Notes: generated by a model not told the origin, from the sequence alone. Shown: positions 1 to 8,130, counted from the stretch's first letter. The stretch is 64,000 nt of DNA from Microbacterium sp. MPKO10 (GCF_026107415.2 NZ_JAPCHX010000005.1:434001-498000); one strand, 5' to 3'. Program-made: numbers and translations.

Positions 1-270
1 AGTTCCGTCAAGCAGTCAAGAAAATCACCACGTCGCAGGACGACGGACGATGCACTCAATTCTGTGCTTTCTCTCGTGGGGCCCGCAGGCTGCGGGTGCC
101 GGCCAAGTCGGTCGGGCTTGTGGGGCAGAAATCCGGGACGGATGCCGCGTCTCACTGATCCGCATTGCACACCTCCCGTTTTCAAGCCGCCGACCAATAT
201 AACCCCCATGACTGCTTTTGTCAGCCCCGCACCTCTGGCCGGAATCAGGCTTGTCCGAGACAATGGGGGC

Positions 271-1011
271 ATGAGTGAAATCTTGGTGACCGGAGGCACG
301 GGAACGCTCGGCGTTCCGACCGTCGATGCGCTGCGTCGGGCCGGGCATTCCGTGCGTGTGCTGAGCCGCCATCCCGGGCCGGACCAGGTGCGCGGGGACC
401 TCCTGACAGGCGCTGGCCTCGCCCAGGCCCTCGACGGCATCGACACGGTTGTGCACCTGGCAACGTCAGGAAGCACCAGAGACGTGGATGCTGCCGGCAC
501 GCTGATCGCGGCTGCAGAGGAATCCGCGGTGACGCACATCGTCTACATCTCGATCGTCGGCGTCGACAGCATCCCCCTGCCGTATTACCGTGCGAAGCTT
601 CAGATCGAGCACATGCTCGAGGCCTCCCCGGTGCCGCACACAATTCTGCGCGCAACACAGTTCCACGATCTCGTCACGATGATCTTCGCCTACCAGAAGC
701 GGCTGCCGTGGGTCTTCGTTCCACGCTTCGGCGCTCAGCCGATCGCTGTGGAAGATGTCGCCGAGCGGCTCACCGAGCTGGTGGGCCAGGAACCTGCCGG
801 TCGCGTGGCCGACATCGGAGGCCCCGAGCGGCTCAGCGCCGAACAGATGGCACGACAGTGGAAGGCCGCCGCGCTCTCAACGAAGCGCATTGTGTCGATC
901 CGGCTGCCCGGGGAGATCGTGCGCACCCTGAGGGAACGCAAGAACATGGTGCCCGGAGCGCCGTACGGAACGAAGACCTACAGCGAGTACCTGGCGAAGC
1001 GCTACGGCTGA
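271..1011 (+). CDS. NAD(P)-binding NmrA/SDR-like oxidoreductase
   Basis: A 246-residue cytosolic protein of the atypical short-chain dehydrogenase (NmrA-like) family, which binds NAD(P)H and acts as a reductase or redox sensor; the substrate cannot be read. The N-terminus has the Rossmann motif VTGGTGTLG (about residues 6-14), and the middle has YYRAK, which fits the Tyr-xxx-Lys pair of SDRs. The frame is open further upstream, but ATG 271 is chosen because the Rossmann strand follows it at once and GACAAT lies 6 nt upstream, the leaderless promoter spacing seen elsewhere here. Its end overlaps the convergent SMR gene by 10 nt. Confidence 0.85.
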   Translation: MSEILVTGGTGTLGVPTVDALRRAGHSVRVLSRHPGPDQVRGDLLTGAGLAQALDGIDTVVHLATSGSTRDVDAAGTLIAAAEESAVTHIVYISIVGVDSIPLPYYRAKLQIEHMLEASPVPHTILRATQFHDLVTMIFAYQKRLPWVFVPRFGAQPIAVEDVAERLTELVGQEPAGRVADIGGPERLSAEQMARQWKAAALSTKRIVSIRLPGEIVRTLRERKNMVPGAPYGTKTYSEYLAKRYG

Positions 1012-1391
1012 CCAGCATCCGCGTCGCTGTCCGCGCTGGTCGCGGCGGTGGGCATCGCGCGCTTCGGCCGCGCGGGCGTGACGAGGGCGAGCCCCACGAC
1101 GCACGCCACGATTCCGGCGAGGAAGACGACCTTGAGCGTCGAGGCGGCCTCGGCTCCCGTCAGGATCGCCCAGCTGACGGTGAGGGCAGCGCCGACACCC
1201 GTCCATACCGCGTACGCGACACTCACAGGTAGGCCTTTCATGGCGTAGCCGAGCCCCAGCATGCTGCCGGTCAGCGCCAGCGCGAAGATGACGATCGGGA
1301 CGATCCGCGTGAAGCCGTCCGATTCGCCGAGCGCCGTCGCCCAGACGGCCTCGAGCACAGAACTCGCGAGCAGTACAGCCCAGTACTTCAT
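1002..1391 (-). CDS. SMR family transporter, second subunit of a pair (Gdx/SugE-like)
   Basis: A 129-residue membrane protein of the small multidrug resistance family, with four predicted helices, the helix-1 glutamate in SVLEAVWA that couples protons to export, and the helix-3 motif SVAYAVWTG typical of the Gdx/SugE branch. It starts 3 nt after the stop of the gene at 1395, so the two are co-transcribed and probably form a heterodimer, as known paired SMR proteins do. A polar tail of about 25 residues follows the last helix. The guanidine-III riboswitch upstream of the operon points to guanidinium export; that is inference from the RNA, not from this protein alone. Confidence 0.88.
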   Translation of the reverse strand: MKYWAVLLASSVLEAVWATALGESDGFTRIVPIVIFALALTGSMLGLGYAMKGLPVSVAYAVWTGVGAALTVSWAILTGAEAASTLKVVFLAGIVACVVGLALVTPARPKRAMPTAATSADSDADAGQP

Positions 1392-1394
1392 GGC

Positions 1395-1709
1395 TCAGCT
1401 CACCACCTTGATGCCGACGACACACGCCACGAGACCGGCGAGCAGCAGCACGCGTGCGACCGTGGCACGTTCCTTCTTCGTGATCATCGCCCACACAGCG
1501 GTGAGCACGGCACCCATGCCCACCCAGACGGCGTACGCGGTCCCGGTTGGGATCGACGTCATGGCGACAGCCAGACCGGCCATGCTCACGCACATCGACA
1601 TAGCGAAGAGAACGCTGGGCCACAGCTTTTTAAAACCATTGGATGCTGCGAGCGCACTGGCCCAGACGGCCTCGAGTGCACCCGAGACGATGAGAATCAC
1701 CCACGCCAC
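1395..1709 (-). CDS. SMR family transporter, first subunit of a pair (Gdx/SugE-like)
   Basis: A 104-residue four-helix SMR exporter, the usual length for the family. It carries the essential glutamate in GALEAVWA (residue about 13) and the signature PTGTAYAVWVG in helix 3, close to guanidinium exporters. The start is GTG 1709, with the ribosome site AAGGTGAG ending about 5 nt upstream. It is the first gene of a two-gene unit whose leader contains a guanidine-III riboswitch ending just before this ribosome site, so translation is probably switched by the ligand. Role: proton-driven export of guanidinium together with its partner. Confidence 0.9.
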   Translation of the reverse strand: MAWVILIVSGALEAVWASALAASNGFKKLWPSVLFAMSMCVSMAGLAVAMTSIPTGTAYAVWVGMGAVLTAVWAMITKKERATVARVLLLAGLVACVVGIKVVS

Positions 1710-1727
1710 GACAGCTCACCTTTCCGT

Positions 1728-1769
1728 GGTCAGTCTTGTCGCTGTGCGGGTACTGCGCCCTCGTCCGCA
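1728..1769 (-). ncRNA. Guanidine-III riboswitch (formerly ykkC-III / mini class)
   Basis: Read on the minus strand, this leader contains GGACGAGG, GTACCCG and GACAAGAC in the order and spacing of the guanidine-III riboswitch as I recall it from Thermobifida fusca. Stem P1 is TGCGG (1769-1765) pairing with CCGCA. The pseudoknot stem P2 is CAGT pairing with ACTG (1734-1731), shorter than the textbook 7 bp. It ends 4 nt before the ribosome site of the SMR pair, as expected for translational control. The class binds guanidinium and turns on exporters. Confidence 0.85.
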
Positions 1770-1792
1770 GGTCCGGTAGGAACCTTGGTTCT

Positions 1793-1798
1793 ATCTTA
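1793..1798 (-). promoter_or_regulatory. Putative -10 box of the riboswitch-SMR transcript
   Basis: TAAGAT on the minus strand, about 24 nt before the first riboswitch stem. No convincing -35 box is visible at 16-18 nt. A short inverted repeat GAACC-AA-GGTTC (1780-1791) lies between it and the riboswitch. Confidence 0.4.
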
Positions 1799-1827
1799 AT
1801 CAGGAAGCCTGAGCAGATCTGGAACAC

Positions 1828-3183
1828 GTGATAGTTTCGCCACGTGATCAGCTCGTGACCGACACGAACGCGCCGGAGCCGCCCAGCGAACAGCCGCGCA
1901 CCGGAATCTTCGCCGACCTGACGCCGCTGAAACACAGCCCGGCGTTCGCACGGCTGTGGGCGGGGAACGCCGTCGCCGGCATCGGCACGCAGATGACGAT
2001 CGTCGCCGTCGGCCTGCACATCTACGACCTCACGCGGTCGACATTCGCCGTCTCGCTCGTCGCCCTCTTCGCTCTTGTGCCCATGCTCGTCTTCGGGCTA
2101 TATGGCGGCATGCTGGCCGACGCGTTCGATCGCCGCACGCTGGCCCTCGTCACGGCGGTCGTGGCGTGGTGCGCCACCTTGACACTTGCGCTTCTGGCGT
2201 GGCTGCACGTCGACCAGGTGTGGCCGTTCTACCTTGTGATGACTGTCAACACCGTGGCCGCGACCGTGCTGGGCACAACGCGGCAGGCCATTCTGCCCCG
2301 ACTGCTCCCCGTCGAGCTGCTGCCCGCAGCATCCGCCCTCTCGGGCATCAGCGCGGGCGTCATGGTGACTGTCGGCCCGGCACTCGCGGGCGTTCTCGTC
2401 GCCTCGGTCGGCGTGCAGTGGACCTTCACGACGGACGCCGTGCTGTTCGCCTTCGCGTTCGCGGGGATCGCCTCGCTGCCGTCGATCAAGCCGCAGGGTG
2501 AGGTGCGCAGCACCGGATTTGCCTCTGTCGTCGAGGGTCTTCGCTTTCTGAGAACCGCCCCGAATATCCGTATGTCGTTCATCGTCGACATTGTGGCCAT
2601 GACGTTCGGCCAGCCACGCGTCATGTTCCCCGCCGTCGGCATGCTTCTGCTCGGCGGTGGGGCGGTCACGGTCGGCGTGCTCACGGCCGGGCTCGCCGTG
2701 GGCGCGTTCATCACGAGTGTCTTCTCGGGCCGGCTCGGGGCGCTGCGACATCAGGGCCGGGCGATCCGCACCTCCATCGCCGTGTACGGCGGCGCGATCC
2801 TCGCCTTCGGCGTCGTTCTTCTCGTCACGTCCCTGTCGGGTGGCGTTGCCTCCGAGGCCGAGGTCAACTGGCCGGCACTCATCACCGCCACCCTGTGCAT
2901 GGTGGTCGCGGGAGGCTCTGACAACGTGAGCTCGATCTTCCGCATGACGATTCTTCAGGCGTCGGCACCAGACGAAATGCGCGGGCGCATGCAGGGAATC
3001 TTCACGGTCGTCGTCACGGGCGGCCCTCGCGTCGGCGACCTCGTCGCGGGATCGGTCACCGCGCTCACCGCGCTGTGGGTGCCGCCGCTGGTCGGCGGCA
3101 TCGTGATCATCGTCGTCGTCTGGATGCTGGTGCGCACCCACCCGCGCTTCGCAGGCTATGACGCCCTCGATCCGCAGCCGTGA
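1828..3183 (+). CDS. MFS exporter (DHA3/EntS-like)
   Basis: A 451-residue integral membrane protein of the major facilitator superfamily with about 12 hydrophobic helices. The layout resembles the EntS/DHA3 exporters: an N-terminal HSPAFARLWAGNAV segment before helix 1 and the loop 2-3 motif GGMLADAFDRRTL, a version of GxLaDrxGrr. Expected role: proton-coupled export of a small molecule such as a siderophore or drug; the substrate is not visible. Start is uncertain: GTG 1828 gives the full length, but in-frame GTG 1855 is equally possible, and neither has a clear ribosome site. It is divergent from the SMR pair. Confidence 0.85.
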   Translation: MIVSPRDQLVTDTNAPEPPSEQPRTGIFADLTPLKHSPAFARLWAGNAVAGIGTQMTIVAVGLHIYDLTRSTFAVSLVALFALVPMLVFGLYGGMLADAFDRRTLALVTAVVAWCATLTLALLAWLHVDQVWPFYLVMTVNTVAATVLGTTRQAILPRLLPVELLPAASALSGISAGVMVTVGPALAGVLVASVGVQWTFTTDAVLFAFAFAGIASLPSIKPQGEVRSTGFASVVEGLRFLRTAPNIRMSFIVDIVAMTFGQPRVMFPAVGMLLLGGGAVTVGVLTAGLAVGAFITSVFSGRLGALRHQGRAIRTSIAVYGGAILAFGVVLLVTSLSGGVASEAEVNWPALITATLCMVVAGGSDNVSSIFRMTILQASAPDEMRGRMQGIFTVVVTGGPRVGDLVAGSVTALTALWVPPLVGGIVIIVVVWMLVRTHPRFAGYDALDPQP

Positions 3184-3190
3184 TCCGCGA

Positions 3191-3991
3191 TTACTCCTGC
3201 CCGAACTCCTCAGCGAGCGTCCCAGCCATCACTTCAGCATCCCACTGGTGATACGACGCGACCATGGTGCGTGTCCGTCCGTTCGCGAGGTCGCTCGCGA
3301 GCATCTCGGCGGCGGGCGGGAAGATCGGGAGGGTCTCGGTGCCGACGAGCGCAAGGGTCGGCTGCGTCACGTTCGCCCACCGTTCGCTGCGCGGCGTGCC
3401 CTGAATAGCGAGCGACGCTGCATCGGCGACGAGCGACGGAGCCAGTTCGACCATGCCGGGCCACGCATCGCTCGACTTCGCTCCCTCGAGCCACGCGGGC
3501 GGCATGTCTTTCATGAAGTACTCGACGGCGCCTTCCTTATCTCCCGCAGTGATGCGGCCACGCAGTTCGACGACATTCTCAGCGGCAGCCCCGCCGTCGT
3601 CTTCGACCGCGAATGGCACCTCCCACAGGGTGAGGCGTCGGATGGGCAGGCCCTCATTCGCCGCCCACAGGGCGATCGCGCCGCCGGACGAGTTGCCGAA
3701 GACGTGGGTCTCACCGCCCAGCATGTCAATGAGCGCAGCGAGGTCATCGATCTCACGCTGCAGTTCATTTCCCGCGTCGTCGGGCTTCACCGGCCCGCTC
3801 TCACCGCGACCGCGACGGTCATAGTTGACGACGGTGAAGCCTTGATCGGCGAGCAGCTCTGCCATATGCGACGTCGTTGGATCAGAGCCCCGCACCTGCA
3901 TGGCCCCGGCGACGAGAATCACCGACGGCCCCGTCCCGTAACGGTCGAAGGCAATCGGGGTACCGTCTGCTGATGTCGCGAACTCGGTCAT
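3191..3991 (-). CDS. Alpha/beta hydrolase
   Basis: A 266-residue cytosolic alpha/beta-hydrolase-fold enzyme. The nucleophile elbow is GNSSGG (Ser about residue 101), the oxyanion strand VILVAGAMQVRG lies near residue 25-36, and the motif YDRRGRGES sits at about 58-66, as in proline-iminopeptidase and haloperoxidase-like hydrolases. A C-terminal histidine in SYHQWDAE is the likely catalytic base. The substrate is unknown. Start ATG 3991 has GAGGGAG about 8 nt upstream. It is divergent from the flavin monooxygenase at 4204; the 212-bp gap holds an AT-rich palindrome. Confidence 0.85.
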   Translation of the reverse strand: MTEFATSADGTPIAFDRYGTGPSVILVAGAMQVRGSDPTTSHMAELLADQGFTVVNYDRRGRGESGPVKPDDAGNELQREIDDLAALIDMLGGETHVFGNSSGGAIALWAANEGLPIRRLTLWEVPFAVEDDGGAAAENVVELRGRITAGDKEGAVEYFMKDMPPAWLEGAKSSDAWPGMVELAPSLVADAASLAIQGTPRSERWANVTQPTLALVGTETLPIFPPAAEMLASDLANGRTRTMVASYHQWDAEVMAGTLAEEFGQE

Positions 3992-4156
3992 CGTGTCACT
4001 CCCTCGTGATCAGGTCGTGCCTGTGTCCATCCACCTTGCCATCGCGATGGTGCGCGCACCACCCCTCCCTGCAACTCCCCGGCACTCCGCACAATCACCG
4101 TGCAGTCGCACTGCTGGAATACTCCGTACTCCACTCTCGTTACACTCCATGCAAAT

Positions 4157-4172
4157 GAATAAATAATTATTC
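4157..4172. promoter_or_regulatory. AT-rich palindrome, probable operator
   Basis: GAATAA-ATAA-TTATTC is a perfect inverted repeat in an otherwise GC-rich region between two divergent genes, 32 bp before the flavin monooxygenase start. It looks like a MarR/TetR-type operator, but no regulator gene is adjacent. Confidence 0.5.
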
Positions 4173-4203
4173 GAGCACCACAACCCACGACCGTGAGGAT
4201 TCC

Positions 4204-5235
4204 ATGAGCGACATCCAGTTCGGCCTCGACACTTTCGGCGATGTGACCATTGACGATGCGGGCGAGCGCACCCCGGGCCATCAGGTCATCCGCGACGTCG
4301 TCACGCAGGCCATCATCGCCGACCAGGCAGGCATCGACGCGATCGGCCTCGGCGAACACCACCGTGACGACTACGCCATCAGCTCCCCCGACATGGTGCT
4401 GGCCGCCATCGCGGGGCAGACCAGCCGCATCAGACTCGGCACGGCGGTCACCGTGCTCTCGAGCGACGACCCCGTGCGCGTCTACGAGCGCTTCGCCACA
4501 CTGGATGCTGTCAGCAGCGGTCGCGCAGAGATCACGTTGGGACGCGGCAGCTTCACCGAGTCATTTCCGCTCTTCGGCTTCGACCTCGACCAGTACGAGA
4601 TGCTCTTCACCGAGAAACTCGACATGTTCTCGAAGCTGCTCACCGAGAAGCCTGTGAGCTGGCAGGGCTCACACCGACCGCCTCTTTTCGGTGCGAACGT
4701 GTACCCGAAGACCGCTGCCGGGCGCATTCCCACGTGGATCGGCGTCGGCGGAAGCCCCGAATCCGTCATTCGCTCGGTGAGATACGAGATTCCCATGATG
4801 CTCGCCATCATCGGCGGCGATCCCGCTCGCTTCGCTCCGTACGTGGACCTCTATCATCGTGCCGCCGACGAGCTGCAGATCGAGCGGATGCCGCTGGGCG
4901 CCCACTCCCCGGGACACATCGCCGCAACGGACGAGCTGGCCCGCGAACAGCTCTTCCCACACTTCAAGACGAACCGCGACCGCATCGGCGCCGAGCGCGG
5001 CTGGCCGCCCACCACCCGCGCCGATTTCGACAACGAGGCAGACAACGGGTCGCTGTACGTCGGCTCACCGGAGACCGTCGCTCGTCGCATCGCGTCGACA
5101 ATCACAACGCTCGGCCTCGACCGCTTCGACCTCAAATACTCGAATGGGCCGATGCCTCACAGCGAGTTGACAGCGTCCATCGAGCTGTATGGATCGCGAG
5201 TCATCCCGATGGTGAAGGACATTCTCGGCCGCTGA
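4204..5235 (+). CDS. LLM-class flavin-dependent monooxygenase
   Basis: A 343-residue protein of the luciferase-like monooxygenase family (TIM barrel, uses FMNH2 or F420). Recognisable features are GLGEHHRDDYAISSP near residues 54-68, RIRLGTAVTVLSSDDPVRVYE near 82-102, the GRGSF segment, and IGVGGSPES near 179-187. Members oxidise or desulfonate small organic substrates; which one cannot be read here. Start ATG 4204 is preceded by GTGAGGA. The Cys-rich leader and hexapeptide gene that follow are separated by about 200 bp with their own promoter. Confidence 0.88.
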   Translation: MSDIQFGLDTFGDVTIDDAGERTPGHQVIRDVVTQAIIADQAGIDAIGLGEHHRDDYAISSPDMVLAAIAGQTSRIRLGTAVTVLSSDDPVRVYERFATLDAVSSGRAEITLGRGSFTESFPLFGFDLDQYEMLFTEKLDMFSKLLTEKPVSWQGSHRPPLFGANVYPKTAAGRIPTWIGVGGSPESVIRSVRYEIPMMLAIIGGDPARFAPYVDLYHRAADELQIERMPLGAHSPGHIAATDELAREQLFPHFKTNRDRIGAERGWPPTTRADFDNEADNGSLYVGSPETVARRIASTITTLGLDRFDLKYSNGPMPHSELTASIELYGSRVIPMVKDILGR

Positions 5236-5263
5236 ACAAGCGTGAATCGGCATCCACGAGTTT

Positions 5264-5291
5264 TTGCCTTTCATCCGGTATTTGTTACGAT
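5264..5291 (+). promoter_or_regulatory. Promoter for the Cys-rich ORF / hexapeptide gene
   Basis: A -35 box TTGCCT (5264-5269) and a -10 box TACGAT (5286-5291) are separated by 16 nt. A GAGGAG ribosome site and a short Cys-rich reading frame follow within 25 nt. Confidence 0.55.
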
Positions 5292-5312
5292 TTTCGAGGA
5301 GTTAATGCAGAA

Positions 5313-5414
5313 ATGAAAAACTGCTGCGTCCCGCCCCGAGGTTGCCCCGCAATCAGACGTTGCTCCAGTTTCACGCAGGAATCTTTCACCTGCATGCATT
5401 GTTATCTCCTCTGA
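5313..5414 (+). CDS. Putative 33-residue Cys-rich leader peptide
   Basis: A short open frame beginning MKNCCVPPRGC, with six cysteines in 33 residues including CMHC near the end. It stops 22 nt before the hexapeptide-repeat gene. GAGGAG (5296-5301) lies upstream, and a 3-codon ATG-CAG-AAA frame at 5305 ends by overlapping this ATG. Actinobacteria are known to use Cys-rich leader ORFs to sense cysteine supply, so this could be an attenuator; it could also be a chance frame. The ribosome site and well-placed promoter favour translation. Confidence 0.4.
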   Translation: MKNCCVPPRGCPAIRRCSSFTQESFTCMHCYLL

Positions 5415-5436
5415 GCCACATTCCCAAGGAGTTTGA

Positions 5437-5835
5437 TTGAGCACACCCGCTGAGGTCGTCGAGACCGACACCGGAACAATCACCCGCTACCGCCGCCACC
5501 CACTCGGTCGCGGACTGGTTGCTTCGGGCGCAACGGTCGACCCGACCGCCCACATTGAACGAACAGCCTACGTTGAACCCGGTGCCGTCGTCGGGCGCGG
5601 AGCATGGATCGGCGCCACGGCGTGGATCGACCGCGACGCCACGATCGGAGCCGCAGCCGTCGTCGGCGCCAACGTGCACGTCGGCCAGAACTCACACATC
5701 GGCCACGGTGCCCGCGTTGGCGGACACTCACGCATCGGCCCGAACGCGCGCATCGGCAACGGCGCCCACATCCCGGGCGACAGCCAGATCGACGCATTTG
5801 CCGACATCGCCGGGCCGGGAGACATCCCCGCCTAA
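5437..5835 (+). CDS. Hexapeptide-repeat left-handed beta-helix protein
   Basis: A 132-residue protein made almost wholly of hexapeptide repeats of the (I/V)GxxAx type (for example VGRGAW, IGATAW, IGAAAV, VGANVH, IGHGAR, IGPNAR), from about residue 28 to 125. This predicts a left-handed beta-helix as in acyltransferases, but there is no separate catalytic domain and the length is short, so enzyme activity is doubtful; it may be a small transferase or a structural trimer. Start TTG 5437 is chosen for the strong AAGGAG 6 nt upstream. The Cys-rich leader just upstream may control it. A terminator hairpin follows. Confidence 0.75.
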   Translation: MSTPAEVVETDTGTITRYRRHPLGRGLVASGATVDPTAHIERTAYVEPGAVVGRGAWIGATAWIDRDATIGAAAVVGANVHVGQNSHIGHGARVGGHSRIGPNARIGNGAHIPGDSQIDAFADIAGPGDIPA

Positions 5836-5858
5836 ACGCTCGCATCATCGTCTTCTTC

Positions 5859-5900
5859 GGCGAATGGTGGCCCCTCAGGGAGCCGCCATTCGCCGTTTTC
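5859..5900 (+). terminator. Rho-independent terminator after the hexapeptide gene
   Basis: A 13-bp stem, GGCGAATGGTGGC against GCCGCCATTCGCC with a single G-U-type mismatch and a 10-nt loop, is followed by GTTTTCG. It lies 23 nt after the stop codon. Confidence 0.8.
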
Positions 5901-6006
5901 GTGTGTGACGCGGTAAACGACCTCAGGGGCACGTCAGGGTGATCCCTCACCACGATTGGGGTGAGACACGGATGCCGCCAAGGCACCCGCTCGCGAGGCT
6001 GGAACC

Positions 6007-7596
6007 ATGCCTCGAAATCGACTTCCCCGCACATCGCCGCGTCGTCTGCGACGCCCGCGCGCCGTTCTGGCGACAGCATCCGCTCTCGTGGCCGCAGGGC
6101 TCGGCATCGCCGTCGGCATCACCGCGTGCGCCCCGAGCTCTCCCGCCGTCGACACGGTCGGCGCCGTCGACTTCGATACGCCGCTCGCGATCCCGCCTCT
6201 CGCGGAGCGCACGGTTGATGATGAGGGCACCGTGCACGTCGACCTGACCGCGGAACGCGGTACAACGGAATTCGTCGACGGCGAGCAGACACCGACGCTG
6301 GGCTACAACGGCAGCTACCTCGGGCCCACCATCCGGCTGAAGCGCGGCGAACAGTTCGCGCCCTGCCTCACGAACAACCTCGATTCGGTCACGACACTGC
6401 ACTGGCACGGGATGCACCTGCCCGCTGCAGCCGACGGCGGCCCGCACCAGCCCGTCGAGCCTGGGGCTGACTGGTGCCCCGAATGGACGATCGATCAGCC
6501 CGCCTCAACGCTCTGGTACCACCCACATCCGCACGAAGACACCGAGCGGCAGGTGGGACACGGCCTTCTGGGAATGCTGCAGATCACTGACGACACCGAG
6601 CGTGCTCTGCCTCTGCCCCGCGAGTACGGCGTCGACGACGTTCCGGTAGTCATTCAAGATGCCCGGTTCGGTGACGACGGCGAATTCACCGCAACGCAGG
6701 ATTTCGTCGGCACCCTCGGCGACACGCTGCTCGTCAACGGAACGGTCGGGCCGTACTTCGAAGCCACGACGGACGTCGTGCGCCTGCGCATCCTCAATGC
6801 TTCACCCGCTCGTGTCTACGACTTCGCGTTTGACGACGACCGCGAGTTCGCCATGATCGCGAGCGGAGGCGGCTTGCTTGAGGAACCCGCAACACTCGAT
6901 CACATCCGCCTGTCTCCGGCGGAGCGCGCTGAGATCCTCGTCGCACTCGAGCCGGGCGAGACCGTGACGCTGCGCAGCAACCCTCCCGATCTCGGCGAGA
7001 ACTTTCAGCCGCTCACAGGAACGGCCGGGCACGAGGACCGCTTCGACGTGCTGCAGCTGCGTGCAGCATCCGATCTCGCTCATGTCGGGGAGGTCCCCGA
7101 GACACTGACGACCATCGAGCCGCTGGATCCGGCGAAGGCGTCCGGCGAGCGTTCGTTCACACTCAACGGCCACAGCATCAACGACAAGCAGATGCAGATG
7201 GACCGCATTGATGCCGTGTCGACGGTCAGCACGACGGAGATCTGGGATGTCGTCAACGAGATGCCGGCGCCGCACAACTTCCACGTGCACGACGTGCAGT
7301 TTCAGGTGCTCAGCATCGACGGAGTGCCACCGCCGCCGGAACTCGCCGGGTGGAAGGACACCATTTATCTGGAGCCCGACGTCGAATACCGCATCATCAT
7401 GGAGTTCGCCGACTATGCGGATGCGGACAACCCGTACATGTTCCACTGTCACCTGCTGCGCCACGAGGATGCCGGCATGATGGGGCAGTTCCTCGTGGTC
7501 GAGCCGGGGGCCGACCTCCCGTCACGGTGGACCGTCGACGAGACACCGGGCGACGATGACGACGCGGATGCTGCAGGAGGTCATGCGCACCACTGA
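6007..7596 (+). CDS. Multicopper oxidase, exported (lipoprotein or Tat)
   Basis: A 529-residue laccase/CueO-type multicopper oxidase that couples oxidation of a substrate (phenols or Cu(I)) to reduction of O2 to water. All four copper motifs are present: HWHGMHLP, YHPHPHED, PHNFHVHD and FHCHLLRHEDAGM, the last giving the type-1 site. The N-terminus is an Arg-rich export signal with a hydrophobic run and the lipobox-like ITAC (Cys about 39), so it is probably lipid-anchored outside the membrane. The C-terminus is Asp/His-rich and may bind metal. It lies 8 kb from the copper island and has no visible CsoR site. Confidence 0.92.
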   Translation: MPRNRLPRTSPRRLRRPRAVLATASALVAAGLGIAVGITACAPSSPAVDTVGAVDFDTPLAIPPLAERTVDDEGTVHVDLTAERGTTEFVDGEQTPTLGYNGSYLGPTIRLKRGEQFAPCLTNNLDSVTTLHWHGMHLPAAADGGPHQPVEPGADWCPEWTIDQPASTLWYHPHPHEDTERQVGHGLLGMLQITDDTERALPLPREYGVDDVPVVIQDARFGDDGEFTATQDFVGTLGDTLLVNGTVGPYFEATTDVVRLRILNASPARVYDFAFDDDREFAMIASGGGLLEEPATLDHIRLSPAERAEILVALEPGETVTLRSNPPDLGENFQPLTGTAGHEDRFDVLQLRAASDLAHVGEVPETLTTIEPLDPAKASGERSFTLNGHSINDKQMQMDRIDAVSTVSTTEIWDVVNEMPAPHNFHVHDVQFQVLSIDGVPPPPELAGWKDTIYLEPDVEYRIIMEFADYADADNPYMFHCHLLRHEDAGMMGQFLVVEPGADLPSRWTVDETPGDDDDADAAGGHAHH

Positions 7597-7644
7597 GCGC
7601 AGGCGGTGCGGGGCGAAGTCACAAAGTGCGGCCCGTGGCGCTGC

Positions 7645-7935
7645 TTATGCGACGCGCTTCCAGCGTCCTCCGTCGCGACGAGTGAGAAACCAGCCGTTCA
7701 CGTCGACGACGGTACTCGCAACGGATGCTGCATGAGCAGCGACCTGCTCGGCGAGCTCATCGTCGTCGCACGTGAATCGCACAACGATCCGCGGGGTGCC
7801 GCGCACCAGCTGCACATCGCTCGCCTCGACGGTCACGAGTTCTGCCGCAGGATCCGCCACCGTCGGGATCACGCGGTCGGGCGCGACACCTGAGCGCATG
7901 GCCCCGGGCGACAGCGTGATGCGGTAAGAAGGCAC
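7645..7935 (-). CDS. Small conserved-looking protein of unknown function
   Basis: A 96-residue soluble protein I cannot assign. It begins MPSYRITLSPG and has alternating beta-strand-like and charged segments, with VVRFTCDDDELAEQ near residues 51-64 and a C-terminal WFLTRRDGGRWKRV. Start GTG 7935 is supported by TAGCAT exactly 6 nt upstream, the leaderless pattern of this genome. It lies downstream of the M18 aminopeptidase on the same strand but is separated from it by a long inverted repeat, so it has its own promoter. Confidence 0.7.
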   Translation of the reverse strand: MPSYRITLSPGAMRSGVAPDRVIPTVADPAAELVTVEASDVQLVRGTPRIVVRFTCDDDELAEQVAAHAASVASTVVDVNGWFLTRRDGGRWKRVA

Positions 7936-8016
7936 GTCGCGATGCTACCGCGCTGGCAGCATCAGTGGTGTTTGGCAGAAACGTTCGGGCGTGTGCCCGC
8001 GGCGTCTCGAAGGCCT

Positions 8017-8122
8017 GCACAATTTCGGAAATCGCGGTACGTTCGCGGCGCACACGCTCCGCGATCCGCGGATTCTCGCGGAACAGATTTTCTGCCGCTC
8101 TCAGATTTCCGAAATTGGTGCA
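8017..8122. repeat. Long-range inverted repeat between two minus-strand genes
   Basis: The arm TGCACAATTTCGGAAATC (8017-8033) is matched by GATTTCCGAAATTGGTGCA (8104-8122) on the opposite strand, with one inserted base. The roughly 70 bp between them contain further CG-rich partial palindromes. It sits 8 bp beyond the stop of the aminopeptidase gene. It may act as a terminator or be a small mobile palindromic element. Confidence 0.55.
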
Positions 8123-8130
8123 CGGCTCCC

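Noticed and set aside
1-270. Gene or RNA in the first 270 bp
   Set aside because: Open frames there have no start signals or family motifs; only a small CCCGCA-TGCGGG hairpin and a TATAAC-like box are seen.
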